Part shown: in pieces, positions 8,769 through 17,325 of the stretch
Layout of the letters: every line of letters starts with the position of its first letter
Numbering within the stretch: the first letter of the stretch is position 1
Source: Lysinibacillus sp. 2017
Lineage (GTDB): Bacteria > Bacillota > Bacilli > Bacillales_A > Planococcaceae
Assembly: GCF_003073375.1 (NCBI RefSeq)
Contig: NZ_CP029002.1
Span: 854,001-918,000, forward strand
Reading direction: 5' to 3'
Length of the DNA stretch: 64,000 bases
The notes under the pieces: generated by a model
Database searches by the model: none
What the model saw: the letters and a program-made list of their open reading frames with translations, nothing else
What the model was told of the DNA's origin: nothing
Translations under genes and position numbers: made by a program

Positions 8769-8800
8769 TTGTGCCATATAGTATGTTGAGGAGTGTGAAC

Positions 8801-10267
8801 GTGCAAATTGCGGAATTGGTGAAGGATTGGCCATGCACAGTAAAGGGCTCGATGCGAACTGATATACAAAGCATTGAAGATGATGCGCGAAAAATCACAC
8901 CAGGTGCATTGTATATTGCAAGACAAGGTAAGAAATATAATGGAAAAGAATTTATAAAAGAAGCAGTTGAAAAGGGTGCTACAGCAATTGCGATAGATGA
9001 TGAACTACTTTATGATTCGATCGAAATGAATGTACCGATTGTTTGGGTGCCGAATTGTGAAAGATTTATTGCCTATGCAAGTGCAAAGATTTATGGTTTT
9101 CCATCAGAGGCATTATCAATTATTGCAATTACAGGTACGAATGGCAAGACGACGGTTACGCATTTAATTGGTCAACTATTAACTAAACTCAATCAGCAAG
9201 TAATGGTTATCGGAACAAATGGTATTTTTGTAAATGGTGTTCAAGAATACGGACATTTAGAAAAATTAACAACGCTCCAGGCAAAAGATTTACATTTTAT
9301 ATGTTCGGAGGCTATTCGAAGAGAAATTCCTTATATAGTGCTCGAAGCATCGTCAATGGGTTTAGCAAAGCATCGATTAGATTATTGCGAAATTGCGTTA
9401 GGTGTTTTTCTCAATATTACAGAAGAGCATATTGAGGATCATGGAACTTATGAAAAGTATAAGCAGGCAAAACAAATATTAATGAAATTAGCGAAAAAAG
9501 TAATCATTAATAATGATGATGCCACTTGTCGATCCATTGGAATTGCTTCAAAGGGTAAAGCAAAATATTATGGAAAAGCGAATCATGTGAACTATCACAT
9601 ACAACATTTAATCGAATCGACTGAAAGTACCGTTTGTTGTATTCAATATAAAGACGAGAGACATGTTGTGACAATGCCGGTGATAGGGGAATACCAAACG
9701 AGCAATGTATTAGCGGCGATTAGCTCTGTTACAGAGTTAGGTTTCCCATTAAATGAAATTTGCGCTGTCATTCCACAGCTAACATTACCTGAAGGACGTT
9801 TTGACCGAATTATAAATACGCTGGATCTTTCGGTTTATATTGACTACGCACATACGCCAGACGCGATGAAAATGATCCTACAGACGATTAGAAAAAAAGC
9901 AAAGTCTCGTGTCATCGCAGTCTTTAGTTGTGGTGGAGATCGAGACCAAATGAAGCGACCTAAAATGGGCATGATTGCTTCTGCTTTTGCGGATTATATT
10001 ATTTTAACGACTGATAATGCCCGATCAGAATCCCCTGAACAAATTAACAATCAAATTAAAGAAGGTTTTTCTTCTTATCAAAAATATGAAGAGATTTTGG
10101 AACGAAAAGAAGCAATCGAAAAAGCGCTAAAGATGGCACAAAGGGGCGATACGGTTGTCATCCTAGGAAAGGGACATGAAAAAACTCAGCAAATTGGAAG
10201 TTCCGTGGATTATTTTTCAGATCATGAATGCGTAAGACAAATTGTGAAGCAATTAGAAACGGGGTAA
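8801..10267 (+). CDS. murE: UDP-MurNAc-tripeptide synthetase (MurE), outside the dcw cluster
   Basis: Mur ligase that adds the third-position diamino acid to UDP-MurNAc-L-Ala-D-Glu. The ATP loop GTNGKTT is at residues 112-118. Residues that contact meso-diaminopimelate in the E. coli enzyme are matched: Arg381 (GDRD), Asp405-Asn406 and Arg408, and Gly456/Glu460 (GKGHE). The normally invariant proline of DNPR is alanine (DNAR). These features favour meso-DAP rather than lysine as substrate. GTG 8801 is chosen because AGGAG ends seven bases before it; ATG 8783 would precede that site. This gives 488 residues, the normal length. The dcw cluster downstream has no murE between spoVD and mraY. Confidence 0.85.
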   Translation: MQIAELVKDWPCTVKGSMRTDIQSIEDDARKITPGALYIARQGKKYNGKEFIKEAVEKGATAIAIDDELLYDSIEMNVPIVWVPNCERFIAYASAKIYGFPSEALSIIAITGTNGKTTVTHLIGQLLTKLNQQVMVIGTNGIFVNGVQEYGHLEKLTTLQAKDLHFICSEAIRREIPYIVLEASSMGLAKHRLDYCEIALGVFLNITEEHIEDHGTYEKYKQAKQILMKLAKKVIINNDDATCRSIGIASKGKAKYYGKANHVNYHIQHLIESTESTVCCIQYKDERHVVTMPVIGEYQTSNVLAAISSVTELGFPLNEICAVIPQLTLPEGRFDRIINTLDLSVYIDYAHTPDAMKMILQTIRKKAKSRVIAVFSCGGDRDQMKRPKMGMIASAFADYIILTTDNARSESPEQINNQIKEGFSSYQKYEEILERKEAIEKALKMAQRGDTVVILGKGHEKTQQIGSSVDYFSDHECVRQIVKQLETG

Positions 10268-10295
10268 GGCAGCATCGTAATAATACGATGTCACA

Positions 10296-10324
10296 TTGCT
10301 TTTCTGACTTTTTTTCGTTATGAT
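10296..10324 (+). promoter_or_regulatory. Putative SigA promoter for ylbF
   Basis: -35 TTGCTT (10296-10301), a 17-base spacer and -10 TATGAT (10319-10324), 25 bases before the ylbF start. Just upstream, an inverted repeat GCATCGTA/TACGATG (10272-10290) after murE may be a weak terminator. Confidence 0.55.
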
Positions 10325-10348
10325 AAAGTCAGATTGGAGGAATTAACT

Positions 10349-10795
10349 ATGCTCATGACTTCAGATTGGGTTTTTGTATTAGATGAGGTTGATGAATTAA
10401 GTGCGATGATTCTTTCCTCTCAAGCAGCGCAAAATTTACGACAAGCGTATAAGGCGGTTTATGAGGATGCAGAGCTAAGCGCGCAAATTAAGACCTTTCA
10501 ACGTTTAAAAGATCAATACGAGGATGTCCAACGATTTGGAAAATATCATCCTGATTACCATACAATTATGAAGAAGATTCGGACAGAAAAACGTCAGCTT
10601 GATTTGAATGATCTAGTAGCTGCATTAAAGCTAGCAGAAAATGATTATCAAGATTTACTTGATGAGATAAGCCTGATGATAGGTCATTCTGTTTCGGAAG
10701 CGGTCAAAGTACCGGTTAGCAACCCATTTTTAGCAAGTAGTTCATCTTGTGGCACGGGATGCGGTACTGGTGGCGGTTGTTCTTGTTCTGCTTAA
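10349..10795 (+). CDS. ylbF: YlbF family regulator with cysteine-rich tail
   Basis: A 148-residue helical protein of the YlbF/YmcA family. In B. subtilis, YlbF, YmcA and YaaT form a complex that promotes RNA processing, competence, biofilm formation and sporulation, and it carries iron-sulfur clusters. The tail here, SSCGTGCGTGGGCSCSA, has four cysteines suited to metal or cluster binding. ATG 10349 is chosen because GGAGG (10336-10340) lies eight bases upstream. It is flanked by ylb genes as in B. subtilis, but the neighbours ylbD and ylbE are absent. Confidence 0.88.
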   Translation: MLMTSDWVFVLDEVDELSAMILSSQAAQNLRQAYKAVYEDAELSAQIKTFQRLKDQYEDVQRFGKYHPDYHTIMKKIRTEKRQLDLNDLVAALKLAENDYQDLLDEISLMIGHSVSEAVKVPVSNPFLASSSSCGTGCGTGGGCSCSA

Positions 10796-10796
10796 T

Positions 10797-10840
10797 AAAA
10801 AAGAGCTTGTGAGACCAATAATCTCACAAGCTCTTTTGTG
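10797..10840. terminator. Bidirectional terminator between ylbF and the GDPD-like gene
   Basis: A long perfect stem of AAAAGAGCTTGTGAGA / TCTCACAAGCTCTTTT, with A and T tracts on both sides, lies between two convergent genes and can serve both. Confidence 0.9.
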
Positions 10841-11749
10841 TTAATGAGTAACCTTTTGTAGTAAAACTTGCGCAATATCTGGACGATTTGTTACGACACC
10901 CATTGCGCCTTGTTCAATCACGTGGTTCATCGTCAATAAATCATCAATGTTTGTGTAAATTGTAGGGACATTTAAATCTGCTAAAAACTTCACAAATTTT
11001 TGCGAATCAAAATTGAATACGCCTAATTTAAGTGGCAAAACAAATAAATCGACTTTTGGATGATACAAGTGACCAAATTGACTTGTAAATGTTGTGATGG
11101 CTTTTTTGATATCGCTATCGCCAGCGCCTAAAGCAATACGGTTTTGTGCATATAAATTGAATCGATCAATTTGTTCACTATATGGACTTGTTACAATGAT
11201 TTGATAATGTACATCTAATTCTTCAATAAGTCGCCATAATTTTGAAGGCATTAAGCTTCCTTCATACGTATCAGGACTATCTTGAATGGAAATAATAAAT
11301 AATTTGTCATTATAAGTTTCAAAAAGTTCGCGAAGTGTCACAACAGATGCAGCGTCCTCACGGTATGGATGATTTCCATCTAAATCTTCAAAGTAATAGC
11401 CAACGTTCAGTTGTTTTAGTTCTTCTAAAGTTAAGTCTTTTACATAGCCAGAGCCGTTTGTGGTGCGATCAACTGTGGCATCATGGAATGCGAGAATTTC
11501 CTCATCTTTTGTTAAGCGAATGCTTACTGTAAAGCCATCTACTTCTAAATGTGCTGCGTTTTCAAAAGCTTGTAATGAATGTTCAGGTGCTAAGCCAGCC
11601 CCACCATGTTGGGCAATAACAATGGGACGTTCAAATTGTAAAGCTTCTTTTGAGTCGCGCTTTTGTGGCTTCGAAATCGCCTTTGACCCTGCCCAAGCTG
11701 CTGCACTTGCCGCAGCAATTGCCAGAGCCACTTTTGTTTTTTTACCCAT
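10841..11749 (-). CDS. Membrane-anchored GDPD-fold protein lacking catalytic residues
   Basis: A 302-residue protein with an N-terminal hydrophobic anchor (about 7-25) and a glycerophosphodiester phosphodiesterase-like barrel. Landmarks are PEHSLQAFENA, RLTKDEEILAFHDATVDRTT and a terminal GVVTNRPD. The usual catalytic and metal residues are mostly missing: HR is H48-G49, ExD is T74-V-S76, and the later E-x-K is S154-I-Q156. Only His89 of the core set remains. It is therefore probably not a working phosphodiesterase. The start is the ATG at 11749, eight bases after AGGAGG; the frame stays open 18 codons further but without a ribosome site. Confidence 0.8.
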   Translation of the reverse strand: MGKKTKVALAIAAASAAAWAGSKAISKPQKRDSKEALQFERPIVIAQHGGAGLAPEHSLQAFENAAHLEVDGFTVSIRLTKDEEILAFHDATVDRTTNGSGYVKDLTLEELKQLNVGYYFEDLDGNHPYREDAASVVTLRELFETYNDKLFIISIQDSPDTYEGSLMPSKLWRLIEELDVHYQIIVTSPYSEQIDRFNLYAQNRIALGAGDSDIKKAITTFTSQFGHLYHPKVDLFVLPLKLGVFNFDSQKFVKFLADLNVPTIYTNIDDLLTMNHVIEQGAMGVVTNRPDIAQVLLQKVTH

Positions 11750-11899
11750 AAATTTGTCCTCCTCTGACCGTACATAATTCATTTCCAATTTCGTTTGTGT
11801 CATGAAAAATAGAGTGCGCTAGGTGGATTTTGCATGAGTTAAATAATCACTCTACTGCTTTCTATTATAACGGGTTGCATGCTTACTGTCTAAACTCTG

Positions 11900-11928
11900 T
11901 TGCTATCAAATTGCACATTTGGTATTCT
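11900..11928 (+). promoter_or_regulatory. Possible promoter for ylbG
   Basis: -35 TTGCTA (11900-11905), a 17-base spacer and -10 TATTCT (11923-11928), about 60 bases before ylbG. The match is moderate. Confidence 0.35.
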
Positions 11929-11989
11929 TTTAGTGGGCAAGTAAGTAAAAATTTAGAAGAAATCCGCGCAGAGAAAAGAGGGATTTTAC

Positions 11990-12262
11990 ATGAACGAACG
12001 CCAAGGGCTAATCGTATATGTACATCAATTGAAGCATGCAAAATCATTACGAAAATACGGACATGTGAATTTTATCTCAAGAAGATTAAAATATGTTGTC
12101 ATTTATTGTAATCGTGATGAAGTAGAAACGCTTAAAAATAAAATACAACGCCTTCCATTTGTGAAAGACGTTGTAGAGTCATACCGACCATTTGTTAAAA
12201 CTGAATTCGAAAATGCGAAGCCAGATAAAGCAAAAGAGTATGATTATAAAGTGGGATTATAA
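11990..12262 (+). CDS. ylbG: YlbG family protein (DUF2129)
   Basis: A 90-residue soluble protein of the YlbG family, common in Bacillales and lactobacilli and without known function. It begins MNERQGLIVYVHQLKHAK and contains the conserved YGHVNFISRRLKYVVIY strand region. AGAGGGA precedes the ATG. The position before rsmD matches B. subtilis, although two extra genes intervene here. Confidence 0.85.
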   Translation: MNERQGLIVYVHQLKHAKSLRKYGHVNFISRRLKYVVIYCNRDEVETLKNKIQRLPFVKDVVESYRPFVKTEFENAKPDKAKEYDYKVGL

Positions 12263-12292
12263 ATCCCTGGACAATTTTTGATAATGCTTTAT

Positions 12293-12682
12293 TTATTGCA
12301 TCGGCGGAATATAATGATTTAATCGTAAAATACCAATTAAGTATTGATAAAATTGAATTGATTCCGAAAAAATAGATGAGTGCTTAATTTCGAAACTATT
12401 TTCTTGTTTGCCGATTGTATGTACGGCTTCTTTAAATAGCTCGATTCGCTTCGATGGTTTTTCGACGTTGTATGGAATTCCTTCGCGGCAAACATATATC
12501 GGCATAAATTTACTTTCGCCTGAGGGCTTAAACGCTACAGCGAGTGAAGCAACCATGCCGTTATCGTGATTCGCAGTGAAGATGAACGCGTTATGGAAAC
12601 GGTGATCGTTAGTTTTAATTAATTCGCAAAGCTCATAAACGTCACCATAGCCTTGACCTAATTCGATAAATTGTTGAATCAA
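12293..12682 (-). CDS. Small conserved protein, DUF7147-like
   Basis: A 129-residue protein with a recognisable pattern of Bacillales homologues: FIELGQGYGDVYEL at the start, a central MPIYVCREGIP and a terminal YQYLIGILRLNHYIPPMQ. Relatives have sometimes been labelled methylthioribose kinase, which its size does not support. The start is placed at TTG 12682, behind AAAGGA; the longer frame from 12736 adds a segment that does not look conserved. The function is unknown. It is divergent from the next gene. Confidence 0.6.
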   Translation of the reverse strand: MIQQFIELGQGYGDVYELCELIKTNDHRFHNAFIFTANHDNGMVASLAVAFKPSGESKFMPIYVCREGIPYNVEKPSKRIELFKEAVHTIGKQENSFEIKHSSIFSESIQFYQYLIGILRLNHYIPPMQ

Positions 12683-12734
12683 TAGAGACACATCCTTTCT
12701 ATACAATAGTATCATGATGCAGGAGGACAGGCAC

Positions 12735-14150
12735 ATGAAAATTGCCGTAAGTATTTTTTCGTTTTTAGCTATAATAATTGGAACAATCGTTTTTGTGCAG
12801 TTCCAAGTATACTCTGACGAAGTGGATTCGATTGAAAAAGGTTACAAGTATTCGCAAGAAATTGAAATCGTTTACCGTGGTGAAAGTCTTGATATTCGCC
12901 AGCATTTCAAAAACTTACCGTCAGATGAAGTTACGATTCAATGGCCAATTAGTGCTGTGAATCCAAATTGTTTTATTGAAAATGAACATAGTTGTTCGCG
13001 TTTAAGTGAGGATTCTTCGAAGTTCAAAGAAGGTGATACACGTGGTCAATCCATTTCATATACCATTCCTTTAGAAAAAGGTTTACAGTCTCAAAAACTG
13101 ATGAAAAATGTTTTTACAACATTAAAAAATGGAGATGTTCAATTTTCAACGGTACATATTACAACGGACCACGATATTGAAGGTCAGTGGGTAACCGGTT
13201 TACCGTTAATTGGTGAACAAAATTTAGCGCTTGTTAATTACACAATGTTTAGTGGGAAGGGACCTGTTACGGATCTTTTCTGGCAATCAGGTGGATTTGA
13301 TTTGCAAAATCAATCAGATGTGCTTTCTATTTATTCGAAAACACCTTTAACAGCTGCTTTTTATGAGAAGTTAGCGAAAGTGAACTTTTTAAGTGACGAT
13401 CATTTAGCTATTATTAATGGAACGAATAAGGATAAGCTAGAAAGTGATCGCATGTTGTTCTTACCAGATGTAACGGTAGCAAAAGTACAGCAAAATGTTA
13501 TTATTTCACAATTAGAATCGATGTATCAATTTGGTGATACACCGAACTGGATTAAGGAATTAATGGCGTCATACTTAACAGGTTCAGTATTTGGAAGCGA
13601 CAAAACAAAAGAAGTTGCTGCGACGATTACAGCGCAAATGACAGAAGAGCAATTAGCAGATTGGAATGCGCATTTAAAAGATTTAGAAAACAAAAAAATA
13701 AGTGCACAAGTACTCGATGAACAATTATCAGCAGTACTTGGCGCATCGACAAAATATGTGACGATGAGTGCACGCTCGAAAACGTCATATCCGTTTTTAT
13801 ATAACGATCCACGTGAAATTTATGTCGACTTACACAAACAAAGCGATATTCAAGTTGTTTTAAAGGACGGCGAAGTATTATATTCTGCGGATTCTTTATT
13901 AAATGCGTTAGGGTATGATGTGAAAACTGGTGAAAACGGGTATTATGTAACAAGTGAGACACGTTCGTTCCGATTCCCAATGGATCCAGGATTTTATGTA
14001 TTTAACCAACGACGTTATAATACTGTTTCAATGCCGATTAAAATGGTAGCGGATCAGCACTTTATTGAGGAATCATGGTTACAACGTCTATTCTTAATTG
14101 AGTTAAAAAAATCGGATAATCGCATCACGATCAACACACCTCAAGAATAA
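12735..14150 (+). CDS. Uncharacterised exported/anchored protein (471 aa)
   Basis: I do not recognise the whole protein. It starts with one hydrophobic segment (about 4-24) and the rest is predicted extracellular. Two cysteines lie close together in NPNCFIENEHSCSR (about residues 80-90). The C-terminal ~120 residues (DIQVVLKDGEVLYSADSL, then NALGYDVKTGENGYYV) resemble the copper-amine-oxidase N-terminal-like 'stalk' repeats found on Bacillales surface proteins. A strong AGGAGG precedes ATG 12735. It sits alone between ylbG and rsmD. A role at the cell surface is inference. Confidence 0.7.
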   Translation: MKIAVSIFSFLAIIIGTIVFVQFQVYSDEVDSIEKGYKYSQEIEIVYRGESLDIRQHFKNLPSDEVTIQWPISAVNPNCFIENEHSCSRLSEDSSKFKEGDTRGQSISYTIPLEKGLQSQKLMKNVFTTLKNGDVQFSTVHITTDHDIEGQWVTGLPLIGEQNLALVNYTMFSGKGPVTDLFWQSGGFDLQNQSDVLSIYSKTPLTAAFYEKLAKVNFLSDDHLAIINGTNKDKLESDRMLFLPDVTVAKVQQNVIISQLESMYQFGDTPNWIKELMASYLTGSVFGSDKTKEVAATITAQMTEEQLADWNAHLKDLENKKISAQVLDEQLSAVLGASTKYVTMSARSKTSYPFLYNDPREIYVDLHKQSDIQVVLKDGEVLYSADSLLNALGYDVKTGENGYYVTSETRSFRFPMDPGFYVFNQRRYNTVSMPIKMVADQHFIEESWLQRLFLIELKKSDNRITINTPQE

Positions 14151-14184
14151 TATTTACGATTGATAAAGGAAGTTTGGTGAAATC

Positions 14185-15236
<1,052 letters not shown>

Positions 15237-15240
15237 CAAA

Positions 15241-15290
15241 AACTTTCCTGTAATGTAGATAGCTCTCTACATGCGCGGGAAAGTTTTTTT
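15241..15290 (+). terminator. Terminator after coaD
   Basis: AACTTTCC (15241-15248) pairs with GGAAAGTT (15278 onward), with an inner GTAGA/TCTAC stem, followed by a run of seven Ts. It also separates coaD from the convergent ylbJ. Confidence 0.85.
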
Positions 15291-15294
15291 GTTG

Positions 15295-16146
15295 TTATAA
15301 AAAAAGAACTGCATAAAGAATTGGAATAACAATACTATAAAAAAGTCGAATCCAAATATAAGGCCGAATCGCGATTTTAGCTGTACGGGCAATAACGATA
15401 ACTTGTAGATGAATGCTCAAGCTTTGTGTTGTAAGTAATAAAACCGTTGCGAATAGTAATGTATTGCCATATAACTGGCTATGCAATAAATATAAGCCGT
15501 TTGTCATTTCAAGGATACTAGCTGCGATTAAATGAAAATAATGAGGGAGTGACGTAAAAAAAGTTTCAGTGCTATGTAAAAAAACGCTATAGACCGTCGT
15601 GAAAAAAATAATTGTTGCTGCCACGATAAGTACTGTCGGAACACTGTCTCGTATACTGTTGGTAAAAGGATATTGCTCTTTTACGTTTTCTTGAACTGAA
15701 CTTGTTGATTTCGGAAGAACCCTATATGCGAAAAAAAGTACGCATAAAGAAATGGCATGTAATAGGAGTAAGTAGTTCCAACTCATACTTGTTGACTGAA
15801 ATAGGTCATGTCCAACAAAACCAAAGATAAAAAGTGGACTTGGACAATGGCAAATCCCAAGTAAATAAGCGGCCTGCTTTGATGAGAAATCCCCCCGTTT
15901 AAATAAATGCGCAATCGTCGCAGCTCCAGTAGGAAATCCACCAATCGCACTGATCGCATAAGTTTTAAAAAAGAGGAAAAATGAATCGCTTTTAGTAGTA
16001 TTAGCTGTTAAGCGAATAAACCAATTCGTTAAAATTAAATAGGGTAGTAAGTAGGGAAATAATGCCTCCATAAAAAGAGAGACACCTAAATCCGCGCCCT
16101 CATGTGCTACTTGAGGAAATAATAATAAGAGAATAATAAGAGACAA
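15295..16146 (-). CDS. ylbJ: YlbJ-like sporulation integral membrane protein (short form)
   Basis: Polytopic membrane protein, about 283 residues and seven or eight helices. Family features are GVSLFMEALFPYLLPYLIL, the glycine-rich AIGGFPTGA and the CHCPSPLFIFG motif. B. subtilis YlbJ is roughly 400 residues, so this copy is shorter, mainly after the first gate-like segment. The start is uncertain. The annotated TTG has no ribosome site; the frame is open to 16173, and an AGAGG-like site there precedes only ATT codons. In B. subtilis the gene is needed for heat-resistant spores. Confidence 0.7.
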   Translation of the reverse strand: MSLIILLLLFPQVAHEGADLGVSLFMEALFPYLLPYLILTNWFIRLTANTTKSDSFFLFFKTYAISAIGGFPTGAATIAHLFKRGDFSSKQAAYLLGICHCPSPLFIFGFVGHDLFQSTSMSWNYLLLLHAISLCVLFFAYRVLPKSTSSVQENVKEQYPFTNSIRDSVPTVLIVAATIIFFTTVYSVFLHSTETFFTSLPHYFHLIAASILEMTNGLYLLHSQLYGNTLLFATVLLLTTQSLSIHLQVIVIARTAKIAIRPYIWIRLFYSIVIPILYAVLFL

Positions 16147-16275
16147 ACATAATAATATCGTCCAAATTTCAATTCATCCTCTGCGATGTTTTGTCATTCA
16201 TGAAATCAAATGCTACACTAATTTATGCACTGATGATTAGAAATAGTCTTTCACTGATTTTGGAGGCGTATAAGC

Positions 16276-17325
16276 ATGGGGAATAAAGTAAAAATTTTTT
16301 TCGCAGTGATTCTATTAGCTGTGATGGGATTGTCTTTTTATCAATTAGATTATTATGTGACAAAACCAGGAGGCACGTACAATGTCGGGGATATTATCAA
16401 CATTCAAAATGGGGATGAGGACGACGAAGGTACGTTTCATATGACAACTGTTGCGATGGGTCGTGCAACGCCAATAACTTACGTGTTGGCAAAGTACCGT
16501 GATTATTATGATGTGGTGAAAATTTCTGATGTGCGTCAAGAAGAAGAGGACGACGAGGAATACAATATTCGCCAGCTTAAATATATGACTGATTCACAAT
16601 TTAACGCAACCTATGTAGCGTTTAATCGTGCGAAGCTAGATTATAATGTGACCTATAAAGGGTTATATGTGTTAAATGTCTTAGCGGATGGTGCAGCTGA
16701 CGGTGAGCTGAAACCAGGAGATGAAATTGTCGAGGCAGATGGGAAACGTATTGAAAATTTAACGATGTTTAAAGAAATCATTACGCCGAAAAAGCAAGAT
16801 GAGACGATTGAGCTCGTTATTAAGCGTGACAACGAGTTGATAGATAAGTTATTAACAATAAAGGAAATACCAGGTTCAGATGGCCGATATGGCATTGGCA
16901 TCACATATTCTGAAAGCAAATCAATTAAAACAGATCCTAAAGTGACAGTAAATTCGGAGGATATTGGTGGTCCTTCAGCTGGACTGATGTTTACGCTAGA
17001 AATGCTAAATCAGTTGTTAGACGAGGACCTTACGAAGGGCTATGATATTGCAGGCACAGGTGAGATGTTAGAGGATGGTACGGTTGGGCGTATCGGGGGT
17101 ATCGAGAAAAAAATAGTCACGGCAGATAGTGAAGGAATGGAAATTTTCTTTGCACCAGATGATGAAATAACGAAAGAGATGCTTGAATACAATCCAAACA
17201 TCCTTTCAAATTATGAAGTAGCAAAACAAACAGCAGAGGACATTCATTCAAAAATGATCATCGTTCCGGTTAAAACAATTGATGATGCACTGAGCTATTT
17301 AGAAAAATTACAACCGGAAAATTAA
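16276..17325 (+). CDS. ylbL: PDZ and Lon-type serine protease YlbL
   Basis: A 349-residue membrane-anchored peptidase. The N-terminal anchor is at about 7-25, a PDZ domain at about 125-205 (LNVLADGAADGELKPGDEI), and a Lon-like S16 domain follows, with the catalytic serine in EDIGGPSAGLMFT and the lysine of the Ser-Lys dyad in GRIGGIEKKIVTA. In B. subtilis YlbL (DdcP) helps degrade the cell division inhibitor YneA after DNA damage. GGAGG lies 10 bases ahead of the ATG. The last four bases overlap the end of the convergent tmcAL. Confidence 0.92.
   Translation: MGNKVKIFFAVILLAVMGLSFYQLDYYVTKPGGTYNVGDIINIQNGDEDDEGTFHMTTVAMGRATPITYVLAKYRDYYDVVKISDVRQEEEDDEEYNIRQLKYMTDSQFNATYVAFNRAKLDYNVTYKGLYVLNVLADGAADGELKPGDEIVEADGKRIENLTMFKEIITPKKQDETIELVIKRDNELIDKLLTIKEIPGSDGRYGIGITYSESKSIKTDPKVTVNSEDIGGPSAGLMFTLEMLNQLLDEDLTKGYDIAGTGEMLEDGTVGRIGGIEKKIVTADSEGMEIFFAPDDEITKEMLEYNPNILSNYEVAKQTAEDIHSKMIIVPVKTIDDALSYLEKLQPEN

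Noticed and set aside
8775-8783. CATATAGTA just before murE as a SigK/SigE -10
   Set aside because: No matching -35 at the right distance, and transcription would start on top of the murE ribosome site.
11460-11777. 105-residue open frame on the + strand opposite the GDPD-like gene
   Set aside because: The reverse-strand frame has the GDPD fold landmarks, a ribosome site and a terminator; this one has none.
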